Below are positions 19,501-27,949 of a DNA stretch of 28,968 nucleotides, piece by piece. Position 1 is the first letter of the stretch. The number at the start of each line of letters is the position of its first letter. The DNA is taken from positions 105,024 through 133,991 of the forward strand of contig JAQGDQ010000591.1 of NCBI GenBank assembly GCA_030141605.1. Direction: 5' to 3'. The notes under the pieces are model-generated. The model was not told where the DNA came from. It searched no databases and worked only from the letters and a program-made list of their open reading frames with translations. A program made the position numbers and the translations under genes. Origin of the DNA: Tubiluchus corallicola. Taxonomy: Eukaryota; Priapulida; Priapulimorpha; Priapulimorphida; Tubiluchidae.

Positions 19501-22500
19501 CTCAAATTTCGTTAAACTTTCAAAGCTACGCACGGCACAGTGAATCTACTAAGATTGGCAACAGTGCCTTTTTGTCACATTTGCGTGGCCGACAAATAGA
19601 AGGGCAGTACCATGATAGGCATGATCATATGACGACAGTTTCTGACGTCATATAATGCAATGGCCATTTTGCGTGACATCATGTGTTTAAACAGTACTGT
19701 AGCACTTATTAAAATGTGTTTGACGCGCAAGGGAAGATGTCTGCCATTGCACAAACTGTGGTTAGTTTCTGACGTAAGCAATAGCTGTGTTCGGTTGCCG
19801 TTAATCAATTTTCTAAGCTAATAATCCAAGGAACAATTGTTAACTTTTATAGGCAAAAAATGTACATTTTGGGCAGTAAATTAAGATGAGTTTGAGTCTA
19901 AAAAATTGTCCGGTCTTCCTTTAAGAAGGTTATTATAGTATACGATGGCAAACAGGTGTAAATCTGCGTGATACGTGAACTTACAGCAAACAAGGTGAAT
20001 GATGGAGCATACGAGAATATACGTAAAGAGAGCCCAAATGGAGAGTATAAAAAGGTAGAAATATCGGTAATTTCTCTTCCCAACACAGTTGCCAGTATAA
20101 TGACAATGGTGATCGAAACGATCTGCAATGAAAAGAGCCTGATGTAGTGTATAAATTTAATCCTAAAAGATACAAATTACAAGTAAATTATGAAGTTTCG
20201 TATTGAAAGCTCGTTTCAGATTTTCGTTACATTTAAATGAATGTGTTTATCTGAGATTAGGACCTTGACTATGACAAATGCTGATAGAATGACGATGATG
20301 ACTTTGGCGGTGACAGTAGTGGCTGTGGTGGTTGTTGTTGCGATAGAAATTGGGGTGACGAAAATGATGATCATGACGACGGCAATGATGTTGATGATAG
20401 CGGTGACATTCGTGTATTTATGTTGACGATGGTGTGTTGACGATGGTGATTTTGTTTATGCTGGTGTGGTGTAGCGGTGATGATGATGGTGGCGACAGCA
20501 GCTATAATAACGTTTAGTAATGATGATAATTATAGTGAAACCAATGAGTTCATCTAGATGGATACTACATGAACTGCTAACTTACCCACACAGTTATCAC
20601 ACAGCTTACAGTGGGATGCTCTTGGAGGTCGGAAAACTTTGCAAGTAACGCAATATTTCATCTCCACTGGATGTCCATTTACCTCTACAGTTTTGGTGGG
20701 AAGCTTGTTTCGAAACTTAAACATTTTTTGCATTTGAGCTATAAACATAAATCATCAAAAATCCATTATAGTGCGTACTGGTCTGACAGTAAGTTTCACT
20801 GGATAACATTTTTAGCTAGTCCGGAATGCGAAGATTGGGTTACTCGCTTACCGAGTTTTTTGTTCTCTGATTCACAACAGCTTCGTGATATGAAGTACTA
20901 CTATGACGAACCATTCATATGTCAAATCTAGTTGCTTTAATAGTCGAACTACAGCCATTTTTCAAAACTAGCTCCAAGAGTCTAGCTACAGGTATATTTT
21001 GCGCATGTGCAGATTGTACTAACATTAGTACTACGTTTCGGCTGATGCATTCTGTTGGTTAGTTTAAACCACTCCGTACAATGTTTGACATTGCCATGTT
21101 TCACGAGGGGTGAAATGACAACTACCAATAGATTCAACAACTTATTATCAATATTGCACGAACATTGTACATAGTCCTCGATTTCTGCTCCTAAAATGAT
21201 GGTAATAAGCTTACTGTCTACAAATGCGACTTTTATAGCTTTCACGGAATCTAAATTTTCGAGGAAATTTAGAACACGCGTTGCTTGCTTTATAATAAGT
21301 AAATGGCAGTTTTTGTATATTTCACGGCGGAGAAGACTTGTTTATAGAGTTACATCGCAAGGAAGTAGGCTAAACCAAGCATGAGTAAAAGAAAGTGTTT
21401 GTAGCTGCTGTTTATTGGTGTTTAAGATGGTTCCGTGAGATGTGTGAATAGCCAAGAAGGCATGCCAAAATGCCACAATCTAGTATGAAGTGATCGATAC
21501 TCAGGTACCGGATCTGATGCCGCGTTGCAGGATGCGGCTGTTTTTGTCAAACCTGTGAATGCGCACTAGGTCTCTGCGCATAAAAACTGTGTCACCCTTA
21601 TTCCTTATTTGGGCATTTCATTTTAGTAAGTTTTTGCCTAACAAGAGTATTCATTAATATCGTGGCGGAGATAAAAGAGTGAGTATTAATTATAAACTAG
21701 CCAAATCCCACAAAGAGAATTTTGTGCATAAATGAACACAACCCACATCACACCAACCCCACACCTCACCACATCACACCACACCGCACCACACCATACC
21801 ACCAAACCACAACACCCACCCACACACCACGCCACCCACGCCACTCAACCAACACCACACACACCACATCATCAATACCACACCACACCACCCACCCCAC
21901 TCCGCCCACTCCCCCTCCCCCGAATTCTAAATATGACTATAATAACACCCACCGTTGAACGGACTATTTAACCATTGCGGGCACCATGCCAGGCACATTC
22001 CCGTTCTCCAGAAATAAGAGGTATAAGTTTTGCAAAAAATGTCGAAAAATAAATCCCCAATGGCAAATCTGTGGGTCCGGACCCTTCGTTTGATGTATAG
22101 ATCGCCGAAAATGATGCCGTCGTTGGAACTGTAGTCTTGTCGGTTATATATCCATGTATATCTATACCACAGCAATTAATATATACAATTAATTCTCTTT
22201 TCTGCATGATACTTACCAACTTCGCTTTCGATGGCTGCAGCTTGTGTTGGCGTGGATCTGGGCACAACCCCCGGATCACGGCAAGCCGTAAGGAAGAAAC
22301 AACAGGCGGTCAACAGAAATAAAATGGCACCTATTACTGGAATAACGACTGAAAATTCCCTTGCAAAGTATACACAACTGGAACAAAATTATTAAGATTA
22401 AAACCATTAAAACTGTATTTGCTATAAATTGTCTTCGGTTCAAACACGCAGTAACTCAATGTTCAAATTGCTAAAGCAAAACCGGACCCAATCTTAAACT

Positions 22501-23578
22501 GTAGGTTAAAACAATCTGCTCTTTAAAGTATTGACATACTATTTTTTTCAAAAAAGACTTGAAAGAATTATTAGCACACAAACGCAATTTCACAGTCACG
22601 CAACTAGTTCTTTGTTGGTACATACATTTCACCATTCGCTAGTTAGCCGGGCACTAACGCCTGCATTTCGGAAATGCGTTGCACAAAAAACAGGTGATGT
22701 ACCCCTCATTTGAGATGCGTTAGTTTGTGATGAACTACACACGTTCGACAGCTCATGCATGAGCACAGCGATAAATTTGAAATTTAAATTTTTTGTCTTA
22801 AAACTTGTCTAGTTTTAGTACAACACACTGAATATCTTACAGCAGGTTTGTACTTCAAGTATCGCTTTCGCAAACACGTACAACACGCTCGTGGAATATT
22901 TTTGGTGTTGAAAATTATGTTCGTTTCTGATGTCATCAATAGCTGCGTTCGTCTACTGTTAATTAAGTTTTTAATCTATTATTTAATTATCAAAAACGCT
23001 TTTGCAGTATTAATTGTCTTAAACTGTATACTTTTTATCGGACTTGAAAAAGGGGTAGTGTATGAAAAATCATTCTGCTTTCCTTTAAAGCAAGTTTGAA
23101 AAACTTCGATGGACATTCTCAAGGGAGGTATACACCAGATTTGTTTTCAGCATTGAAATAACGATATTAATATCTACTATACGTTCGTGTTTGCGAACCA
23201 AACTCGATTCACAATAATTATGGTAATCACGAATATGATCAGTGATACACAGATATCTAGATGGGATAACAATCAAATTTTAGCTTTGTAAACCTATTGC
23301 AGCAAACATATAGACGCCCTATCCAAATTATTACAGCAAATTCTAAGTTACACGGATCCTGAACTTATCCTACTTGTTGCCTAAGCTGTTAACTATTGAT
23401 GATATTGTAAGTAATTTGTCTCTAATACTTACTCAGTATAAAAAAAGAAAGCAGTATTTACAGTGAAAAGAAATAAAGTAAAATAGAAGATCCTCAGATA
23501 TTTTCCACTCATTAATCGTCCACGACACCAGAAGCGATTCCTCCCGGGAAACTCTTCAAACTTTCTTCTTCTACTCAT
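16380..23578 (-). CDS. ZDHHC9/14/18-like: DHHC palmitoyltransferase of the ZDHHC9/14/18 group, seven-exon gene
   Basis: Protein S-acyltransferase, predicted to attach palmitate to cysteines of membrane-associated proteins at Golgi or other membranes. The span covers introns. Coding exons on the minus strand are 23578-23433, 22377-22217, 20738-20586, 20122-19985, 18256-18208, 18043-17941 and 16544-16380. They join in phase at every boundary to give 304 residues (human ZDHHC9 has about 364). Seen in order: N-terminal [15 protein letters not shown]1 about 30-48, TM2 about 58-80, DPG 83-85, cysteine-rich domain 132-166, DHHC 157-160 with Cys160 as nucleophile, TM3 about 175-198, TM4 about 217-240, TTIE 246-249 (the TTxE motif), and NP 265-266 in the C-terminal segment. 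The residues after Cys160 are HYT where the family has PWV. One intron is U12-type AT-AC. The C-terminus is either the read-through stop at 16380 or an unseen further exon. No stop or frameshift was found, so I consider the gene intact. Promoter not recognised. Confidence 0.88.
16819..16841. repeat. Perfect 10-bp hairpin beside the receptor relic
   Basis: TTATAAGTGA, loop ATG, TCACTTATAA. The word TACCTTATA also flanks it on both sides (about 16815 and 16847). It could be a small foldback or a footprint of a mobile element. Confidence 0.6.
16860..17467 (+). pseudogene. Ionotropic glutamate receptor (IR-like) relic with frameshift
   Basis: Frame 1 (16860 to about 17210) reads [20 protein letters not shown] then [16 protein letters not shown], which fits the pore-exit helix M3 of iGluR/IR channels (the region of SYTANLAAF in AMPA receptors) and the start of the S2 ligand-binding lobe. 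The homology continues in another frame from about 17207 with [27 protein letters not shown] and [15 protein letters not shown], then TPRQSKI and an in-frame TAA at 17423-17425. The switch happens within a few bases, so it is an indel and not an intron. The amino-terminal domain, most of S1 and the final transmembrane helix are missing. It lies antisense in a DHHC intron. It is probably a dead fragment. IR subfamily not assignable. Confidence 0.75.
17378..17487 (-). repeat. Sequence shared with the left arm block (4441-4550)
   Basis: Matches the reverse complement of 4441-4550 (shared words CACGCCCAGGCA, AGCAAGATTT, CAATTGTAAAATATGTAG, TTTAAATAATAGTGGTAA). In the left copy this piece directly adjoins R2; here about 1 kb containing DHHC exon 7 and the rest of the receptor relic lies between. 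It overlaps the end of the receptor relic. Confidence 0.8.
17941..18043 (-). CDS. ZDHHC9/14/18-like: DHHC gene exon 6 (TM4 and TTxE motif)
   Basis: 103 bp. It completes codon 216 as Ser and reads [19 protein letters not shown] (TM4), then [18 protein letters not shown] is the conserved TTxE motif of DHHC enzymes. It ends in phase 0 with donor GTAAGT at 17940. Confidence 0.9.
18044..18207 (-). other. U12-type AT-AC intron (DHHC intron 5, 164 nt)
   Basis: On the minus strand the intron begins ATATCCTTTG and ends TTCTTGACTAAATGTTTAC. The first nine bases equal the U12 5' splice-site consensus. TTCTTGACT matches the U12 branch site (TTCCTTRAY) with one change. The branch adenine (18056) lies 12 nt before the terminal AC, inside the short distance minor introns need. 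Using it gives phase 2 to phase 2 joining and a gap-free match to the family ([11 protein letters not shown] beside PGTVLEVLICF). A GT-AG alternative exists nearby in the same phase but loses four residues and the match. Confidence 0.85.
18208..18256 (-). CDS. ZDHHC9/14/18-like: DHHC gene exon 5 (49-bp micro-exon)
   Basis: Completes codon 200 as Leu and encodes [15 protein letters not shown] plus two bases of codon 216. It aligns without gaps to the TM3-TM4 loop of human ZDHHC9, where I-G-x2-E and a Pro six residues later recur. The acceptor is strong. The downstream splice site is not GT but ATATCCTTTG (18207 downward), the U12-type AT-AC consensus. Confidence 0.85.
18714..18767 (+). repeat. 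27-bp tandem duplication
   Basis: AAGTACTGTGGAACTGCACA followed by TGCGCAC occurs twice in a row inside DHHC intron 4. It is a recent-looking local duplication with no other known role. Confidence 0.85.
19661..19926 (+). repeat. Dispersed repeat D, copy in DHHC intron 4
   Basis: About 260 bp matching 26471-26738 closely and 27200-27466 less fully (shared words GCCATTGCACAAACT, TTTCTGACGTAAGCAATAGC, TGTTCGGTTGCCGTTAAT). Plus orientation in all. No tRNA-like promoter boxes or coding frame recognised; a SINE or MITE is possible. Confidence 0.85.
19985..20122 (-). CDS. ZDHHC9/14/18-like: DHHC gene exon 4 (active site and TM3)
   Basis: 138 bp. It completes codon 154 as Asp and reads [21 protein letters not shown], then TM3 ([15 protein letters not shown]). 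The flank [12 protein letters not shown] is nearly invariant in the family, so the HYT at 161-163 in place of PWV stands out. Donor GTAAGT at 19984, phase 1. Confidence 0.92.
20123..20585 (-). other. DHHC gene intron 3
   Basis: GTAAGT donor; acceptor CTTTTCATTGCAG. About 20268-20530 is low-complexity sequence rich in GATGATG and TGACGATGG words on the plus strand. No gene inside. Confidence 0.8.
20586..20738 (-). CDS. ZDHHC9/14/18-like: DHHC gene exon 3 (first half of the Cys-rich domain)
   Basis: 153 bp, phase 1 at both ends, donor G|GTAAGT at 20585. It encodes [16 protein letters not shown], then [16 protein letters not shown]. The zinc-binding pattern C-x2-C ... HC-x2-C-x2-C is complete (Cys132, Cys135, His145, Cys146, Cys149, Cys152). 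The FRPPRASHC wording is typical of the ZDHHC9/14/18 group. Confidence 0.93.
20750..20931 (+). pseudogene. Possible C-type-lectin-domain relic (C-terminal part)
   Basis: The plus-strand frame reads [10 protein letters not shown], then SPECEDWV and finally DEPFICQI before a stop at 20929-20931. The end resembles the close of a C-type lectin domain (W-x-D ... C ... PFICe). The third cysteine expected about seven residues before PFIC is a Tyr here, and the usual WND is missing, so the fold is probably not intact. It is antisense inside DHHC intron 2, next to exon 3. The match is short; chance resemblance or a separate small gene cannot be excluded. Confidence 0.35.
21730..21912 (+). repeat. CCACA-rich low-complexity tract
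   Basis: About 180 bp almost without G on this strand, made of irregular CACACCA, CCACAC and CACCCA words. It is strongly strand-asymmetric simple sequence inside DHHC intron 2. Open frames rich in Thr, His and Pro across it are by-products. Confidence 0.9.
22217..22377 (-). CDS. ZDHHC9/14/18-like: DHHC gene exon 2 (TM2 and DPG motif)
   Basis: 161 bp, acceptor TTTTGTTCCAG, donor GTAAGT at 22216. It completes codon 49 as Asp, then reads CVYFAREF, the hydrophobic TM2 ([12 protein letters not shown]) and [12 protein letters not shown] just after TM2 is a conserved feature of DHHC enzymes. It ends in phase 1, and joining with exon 3 makes an Ala codon. Confidence 0.88.
22378..23432 (-). other. 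DHHC gene intron 1
   Basis: GTAAGT at the donor and TTTTGTTCCAG at the acceptor. Bases 22905-23100 hold a diverged copy of dispersed repeat D (shared TTTCTGATGTCATCAATAGC and CTTTCCTTTAAAG). No other gene is evident inside. Confidence 0.75.
23433..23578 (-). CDS. ZDHHC9/14/18-like: DHHC gene exon 1 (start and TM1)
   Basis: Encodes residues 1-48 plus two bases of codon 49. It starts [14 protein letters not shown], which parallels the KWEKLPGRN of vertebrate ZDHHC9/14, followed by a hydrophobic TM1. The donor is GTAAGT at 23432. The ATG at 23578 was chosen because the family begins only a few residues before this block. A good acceptor-like tract (TTTTCTTCAACAAG) ends about 10 nt upstream, so a 5' UTR intron is possible, and the open frame also extends upstream. 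Confidence 0.82.
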
Positions 23579-23639
23579 GTCAACTTGTTGAAGAAAATAA
23601 AAGAGCAGTTTATCTAGCAAAACTTTTGAGTAAACAAAT

Positions 23640-25004
23640 ATAGTTTATAAAATACACATGCATGCACACAGAAGAATGCAGCAGCAGCCGAACTGTTTCT
23701 ACTGAGTTAATTTAACAAACACCTTCCTCACGTTTCGCACACTATTGAATTACAACCTCAAAAAGACTTTCAGCATATGAAGAGCACCCGTATTGCTGTT
23801 TGCCAGGAGGCAATTTCTACCACATTTAACAATAAGAACTCCATGCAGTGCCAAGCAGATGTTTAACATTTAGAACGGTATATTATTTGCAGTTATACTT
23901 TTGTGATTAAAGGAACAATTGTTAAATTAGTATAATTCAAAACATTTATATTTGTACTTACGCTATGTATATGTAATTATTTTGTTGAATGCAGCAGAAC
24001 GTTTTTACTTAATTATTTGAACAAGCGCCCTACTGAATCGCATCCTCAAGAAGAAGACTTCGTTTATCTAGACGACGGTAACGCGTCATGTGTGCTGTGA
24101 CGTTATCAGTGACACGTCATCGTTGGAGTCCAGTTGCTAAGTAGTAGCAGCTAACTGACGCAGAAAATCAGCTAGGTCGGCTAAAGTTGACTGATTTTTT
24201 AGTCAAAAATCAGCTAAATCAACTAAACAGTGAATTTTTGATAACTAAATAAATGATAAATTGTTAGTTAACTGTAAATTATTAAGACAACTTTTTAAAA
24301 TAATTCCTATTGCTTATACACAGAGAAAAAGCTGATGTACAAATTCAAATAATTATAAAAAACAATAGGTTTATTGCAAATATAGTTTAAATCCAATTAT
24401 TGGCGAATCTTGATACTGACGGATCAATACTAAAACACCAAAATGATCCCATACGTGTGACTAACGTCGCCTATTCGTGTATTTAATTTTGAATTGACCA
24501 GCTTTCTTGTTCAAAAATTTCTGAAGTTTAGTATCTCTGGCACATTTGCATTTCAACCAGTAATTTACAGTGCCGCGTGATATTATCACAAAAGCGGCTG
24601 GCGAGATTAAAGCTGGGTTTCTTATCGGCCAGGTCAGGTAGAAATAAACCGGCTGGAGCTCAACTGAAACAGCGTGGCTTTGGCCTCTACATATAGTGTT
24701 GGTGTCAAGCAATTTAATCCAGCATTCTATAATTATTTGTTTTCTTTTCGTATTTTTACAAACATGCATTTCCTGAAAGTGTTTAAAACAAAGCCAGCCT
24801 TAGTCATGTGACCTAAGCTTTAGTAGTATACGCCACCTATCAATCACACTTGTTCCTACACGTAGTTACATTCTCTGTTGCCGCTATGCTGATCATGCCG
24901 TTTGGTGATACTTGCATTGCTTTGTCTATTTTGTTACAATTTAACAGTCACTAGTTGTATTTTCAAGCCAAAGTTGTCACCAGTAAATGTAAGTCACCAC
25001 CAAT
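23640..25004. other. Upstream flank of the DHHC gene, no gene recognised
   Basis: It should contain the DHHC promoter and 5' UTR, but I could not place either. A minus-strand open frame at 24461-24769 is long for this AT content but matches nothing I know. A foldback of about 40 nt lies at 24186-24226 (AGTTGACTGATTTTT and its near reverse complement). Confidence 0.45.
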
Positions 25005-25980
25005 TACGCAAAAATAAGGACGATTTCTACCAACAATGCCAAGATGTGCTGAATGACATCCCCAGCCATGACATCATTCTCTTCATGGGTGACATGAATG
25101 CGCAGATTGACAACAACAGACACGGACTGATGCATGTAATCGGGCCACATGGATCAGCTCCAGAAACAAACAACAATGGTGAACGGCTCCTGTTGTTGTG
25201 CAATCTAAATGAACTGTGCATTGGAAACACCTATTTTGCCCACAAGACCTTCCACAAGAAGACATGGAGATCACCAGATGGGAATACCCTGAATGAAATC
25301 GACTACATCTGTACCAGCAAGAGATGGATATCAGCACTGAAATGTGTGAAAGTGTGCCGTGGAGCTGATGTGGAGCTGACGTGGAGCTGATGTGGAGCTG
25401 AGGTGGAGCTGCCGTGGAGCTGGTGTGGAGCTGATGTGGAGCTGATGTGGAGCTGTCGTGGAGCTGGTGTGGAGCTGATGTGGAGCTGATGTGGAGCTGA
25501 TGTGGAGCTGCCGTGGAGCTGATTTGGCTTCTGGTCATTACTTCAAGCTTCAGCTCAAACTGAAAAAGATACAGAAGCCAAAAATCGCCAAACCTTTTGC
25601 GGTTGAAAAATTAAAAAACCAAGAAAAAGCAAGCAGGTTTGAACTTGCACTTAGCAACAGATTTGAACCACTACTACAAGCCAGCAAAATTGAAGAACAA
25701 TGGAAAATATTCAAGGAAGCAGTAACAACAGTTGCAGATGAACAGCTTGGCAGAAGAAGGGCTAACAGGAAATAAATGTAGATACAGGAAAAAACTTGGG
25801 AATTATTAGATGAAAGAGAATCAAACAAGAGAGAGACCTAGCAAAAACACTAGAAAGCAAGAGCCAAGCCAATGAGCAGTACCAACTGGCAGATAGAGCA
25901 GTGAAAAGAAGTTGCAGAAGGGAAGATGGTTTGACTTATGGAAAGACTGGAAAAACTTATGTAACCAGAAAAGAAAATTA
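25005..25980 (+). mobile_element. 5'-truncated RTE/BovB-type LINE (endonuclease and linker)
   Basis: The frame from about 25012 reads DDFYQQCQDVL, then FMGDMNAQID, NGERLLLLCNLNELCIGNTY, KTWRSPDG, EIDYIC and CRGAD. These are the conserved blocks of the apurinic-type endonuclease of RTE-class non-LTR retrotransposons (Asp-Asn of GDMN, TW, and the D of IDYI). After a tandem 11 bp insertion, homology resumes with SGHYFKLQLKLKK and continues through a charged linker to about 25940. The 5' end and the whole reverse transcriptase are absent, and stops break the linker frame. The copy is dead. An inverted piece of repeat A follows from about 26010. Confidence 0.88.
25359..25523 (+). repeat. 11-bp minisatellite inside the LINE, 15 units
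   Basis: Exactly fifteen units of GTGGAGCTGAT and close variants (last two bases AT, AC, AG, CC, GT or TC). The unit is the DNA coding the RGAD motif of the endonuclease. Because 11 is not a multiple of three, the fourteen extra units shift the frame. The reading on each side of the array would be continuous with only one unit. Confidence 0.95.
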
Positions 25981-26009
25981 TGAATTATTTAAAATGTTTT
26001 CAACAATTG

Positions 26010-26365
26010 GTAAACTCACATAACCGAAAACGTATTTTTAATCTTACTGACAAGATACAGTAATTTAAAATTTTACTTAGTTAGTGTCCTGTGCACTATG
26101 AATTCTCTGATTATTTTTTCAAACTTTACTCAGTGTTATCTAAACTTGTTTCAAATGGATTATCGTCAAAATGGCTGCGTCTAACGGTCAAAATGATCTT
26201 GATTTAGTAACACGTTCCCCTGTACAGCTTTAAGCACTTTATAAGCCCATAAAGCTCAAATAAGTCAGTCGCCTTACACACCACAAACAGTTACCATCAT
26301 AAAGTATCTCGTTTATATAAATGCCTGTAAGGGCAGTATACGGCTATAAACACACGACATCTTGA
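26010..26365 (-). repeat. Repeat part A, inverted copy 3
   Basis: Reverse complement of about 3722-4050 and 5602-5925 (AAGTCAGTCGCCTTACACACC, cut short here by the 20-letter limit to AAGTCAGTCGCCTTACACAC). It ends near GTGTGTTTATAGCCGTATAC, the same edge as copy 1, so this edge is probably a real element boundary. Confidence 0.85.
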
Positions 26366-26470
26366 TGGGATTTCTTTCACATCCTGGTTCCCTGATCGTC
26401 TGATTGGAAATTACAAGTTATGTGTGCATCCAAACCAAGATGGAGATCAGCAGCAAAGCGAGAAATGCCA

Positions 26471-26740
26471 CAACTATTTTGCGTGACGTCACGCGTTTAA
26501 GCAGTACTGCAGCACTTATTCAAATGTGTTTGACGCGTAAGCGAAGACGCCTGCCATTGCACAAACTGTGGTTAGTTTCTGACGTAAGCAATAGCTGTGT
26601 TCGGTTGCCGTTAATCAATTTTCTAAGCTAATAATCCAAGGAACAATTGTTAACTTTTATAGGCAAGAAAATGTATATTTTGGACAGGAAATAAAAATGA
26701 GATTGAGTCTAAACAATCGTCCGGTTTTCCTCTAAAGAAC
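26471..26740 (+). repeat. Dispersed repeat D, copy 2
   Basis: Close match to 19661-19926. Starts at TTTTGCGTGACGTCACGCG and ends near GTCCGGTTTTCCTCTAAAGA. Non-coding. Confidence 0.87.
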
Positions 26741-27199
26741 AGAGCTCCAAAAGATAGTGAAAGCCCCAGGCAGAGAACTATAATCTAGAACTATAATTGT
26801 TAAATAAAATTTAGTTTAGCACATTACCTCAGAAATTTTCTTCCAATCAATTCAATTAGTTTCAATCATTCATTTTCGATCATTTACAAGGTCTTCAGTA
26901 AATCATTCGCTAAGCTATTCGTTAGTCTATTTCCAATTCCCTATTCTCTTTTCACACGTTCATTTCCTATTCACACATTCATTTATTTAATCAATCGATG
27001 AACAAATATAACTTTTTTTTAGTCATTTTGGTACTTCTGTAATTTTAAAACAGACATCTTCTTATAAAATGTTGCAAAAAATAGTAAGTACAGGAATTTA
27101 GGTGAAAACATCTTCAACCTGCAGAGGTTGGAATTACGTTGCCAAGGTGACAATGACCGCAAAGTTCACGGCTAGTTCTGCTTGCAAAATTCATAGTCC
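26741..27199. other. Unassigned AT-rich stretch
   Basis: Contains a pyrimidine-rich run with recurring ATTCATT and CATTC words at about 26850-27000. No gene recognised. Confidence 0.5.
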
Positions 27200-27466
27200 T
27201 TCATGTGACACATGGCACTGTTTTGAAAACTATTACGCAAATGTGGTTGATGCGCCGTGGAAGACGCTTGCCATTGCACAAACTCTGGTTAGTTTCTGAC
27301 GTAAGCAATAGCTGTGTTCGGTTGCCGTTAATTAACTTTCTAAGCTAATTATTCAAATATAAGAAAAAAGTGCTAACGTTAACAGACAAGAAAATGTATA
27401 TTTTGGACAGTAAATAAAAATGAGATTGAGTCTAAAGATTCGTCCGGTTTTCCTCTAAAGAATTAT
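27200..27466 (+). repeat. Dispersed repeat D, copy 3
   Basis: Matches copies 1 and 2 best from about 27250 (GACGCTTGCCATTGCACAAA) to 27466 (TCCTCTAAAGAA); its first 50 bp are more diverged. Confidence 0.82.
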
Positions 27467-27949
27467 TCTGCATCCAAGAGCAACACGTTAAATCCAATTT
27501 AAAAAATCTGAAATTTTGACTGCTTATTCAGAACTGCAGTAGTCTGGCACTTTTTTATCCACTTCAGCACGCTGCAAGCATTCGATAGCAGGGTCTTCTC
27601 AGTGTGATATTTAAAGCGTGACCACAGCCTGACTCATTACAATGAAAGTCCTTTCCAGAAGAGCCAAACTGAACAGGCAGGTGCCGTAGCCACACTATGG
27701 TGTATATACAGTAAATAAGCATGTGTAAATAAGCAAATTATGTGTTTTTTAGAAAAATTCTAAAAACAATTCTGGCCAGTTCTTGTGCAGCTGCATAGCC
27801 AATGCCGGAACTGACACCGGATATCAGGATAACTCTTCCGGTCATGTCTCTTGTCACCTTTTTTTATTCTGTTGCGTGACTTTTCTATTCGTTATCAGAG
27901 CATATGTACAGTACAGTAAAAATGCTCCCAGATATGACACGACCATCAT
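27467..27949. other. Unassigned stretch before the minisatellite
   Basis: No gene or repeat recognised. The base composition is less AT-rich than average around 27590-27690. Confidence 0.45.

Larger units (their letters stand above)
18257..19984 (-). other. DHHC gene intron 4 with repeats
   Basis: GTAAGT donor; strong acceptor CATTTTTCTTTTCACAG. It contains a copy of dispersed repeat D (19661-19926) and a tandem duplication of a 27 bp segment near 18714-18767. The rest shows nothing I can assign. Confidence 0.78.
20739..22216 (-). other. DHHC gene intron 2 with embedded repeats
   Basis: GTAAGT donor; acceptor TTATGTTTATAG with a weak pyrimidine tract. It contains the CCACA-rich tract at 21730-21912 and, antisense, a C-type-lectin-like relic ending at 20931. 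The region 21000-21720 shows nothing I can assign. Confidence 0.7.

Noticed and set aside
20611-20748. Plus-strand frame opposite DHHC exon 3
   Set aside because: It is the antisense shadow of the Cys-rich-domain exon. Only the part after about 20750 shows independent lectin-like words.
21722-21971. Thr/His/Pro-rich frames over the CCACA tract
   Set aside because: Low-complexity sequence within a DHHC intron; no family resemblance.
24461-24769. A 102-codon minus-strand open frame upstream of the LINE
   Set aside because: No recognisable domain, splice context or repeat match. It could be chance, so it is mentioned only within the flank description.
25083-25538. Minus-strand Ser/Thr/His/Gln/Leu frame over the LINE
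   Set aside because: Generated by the complement of the 11 bp tandem array; the plus strand carries the real LINE homology.
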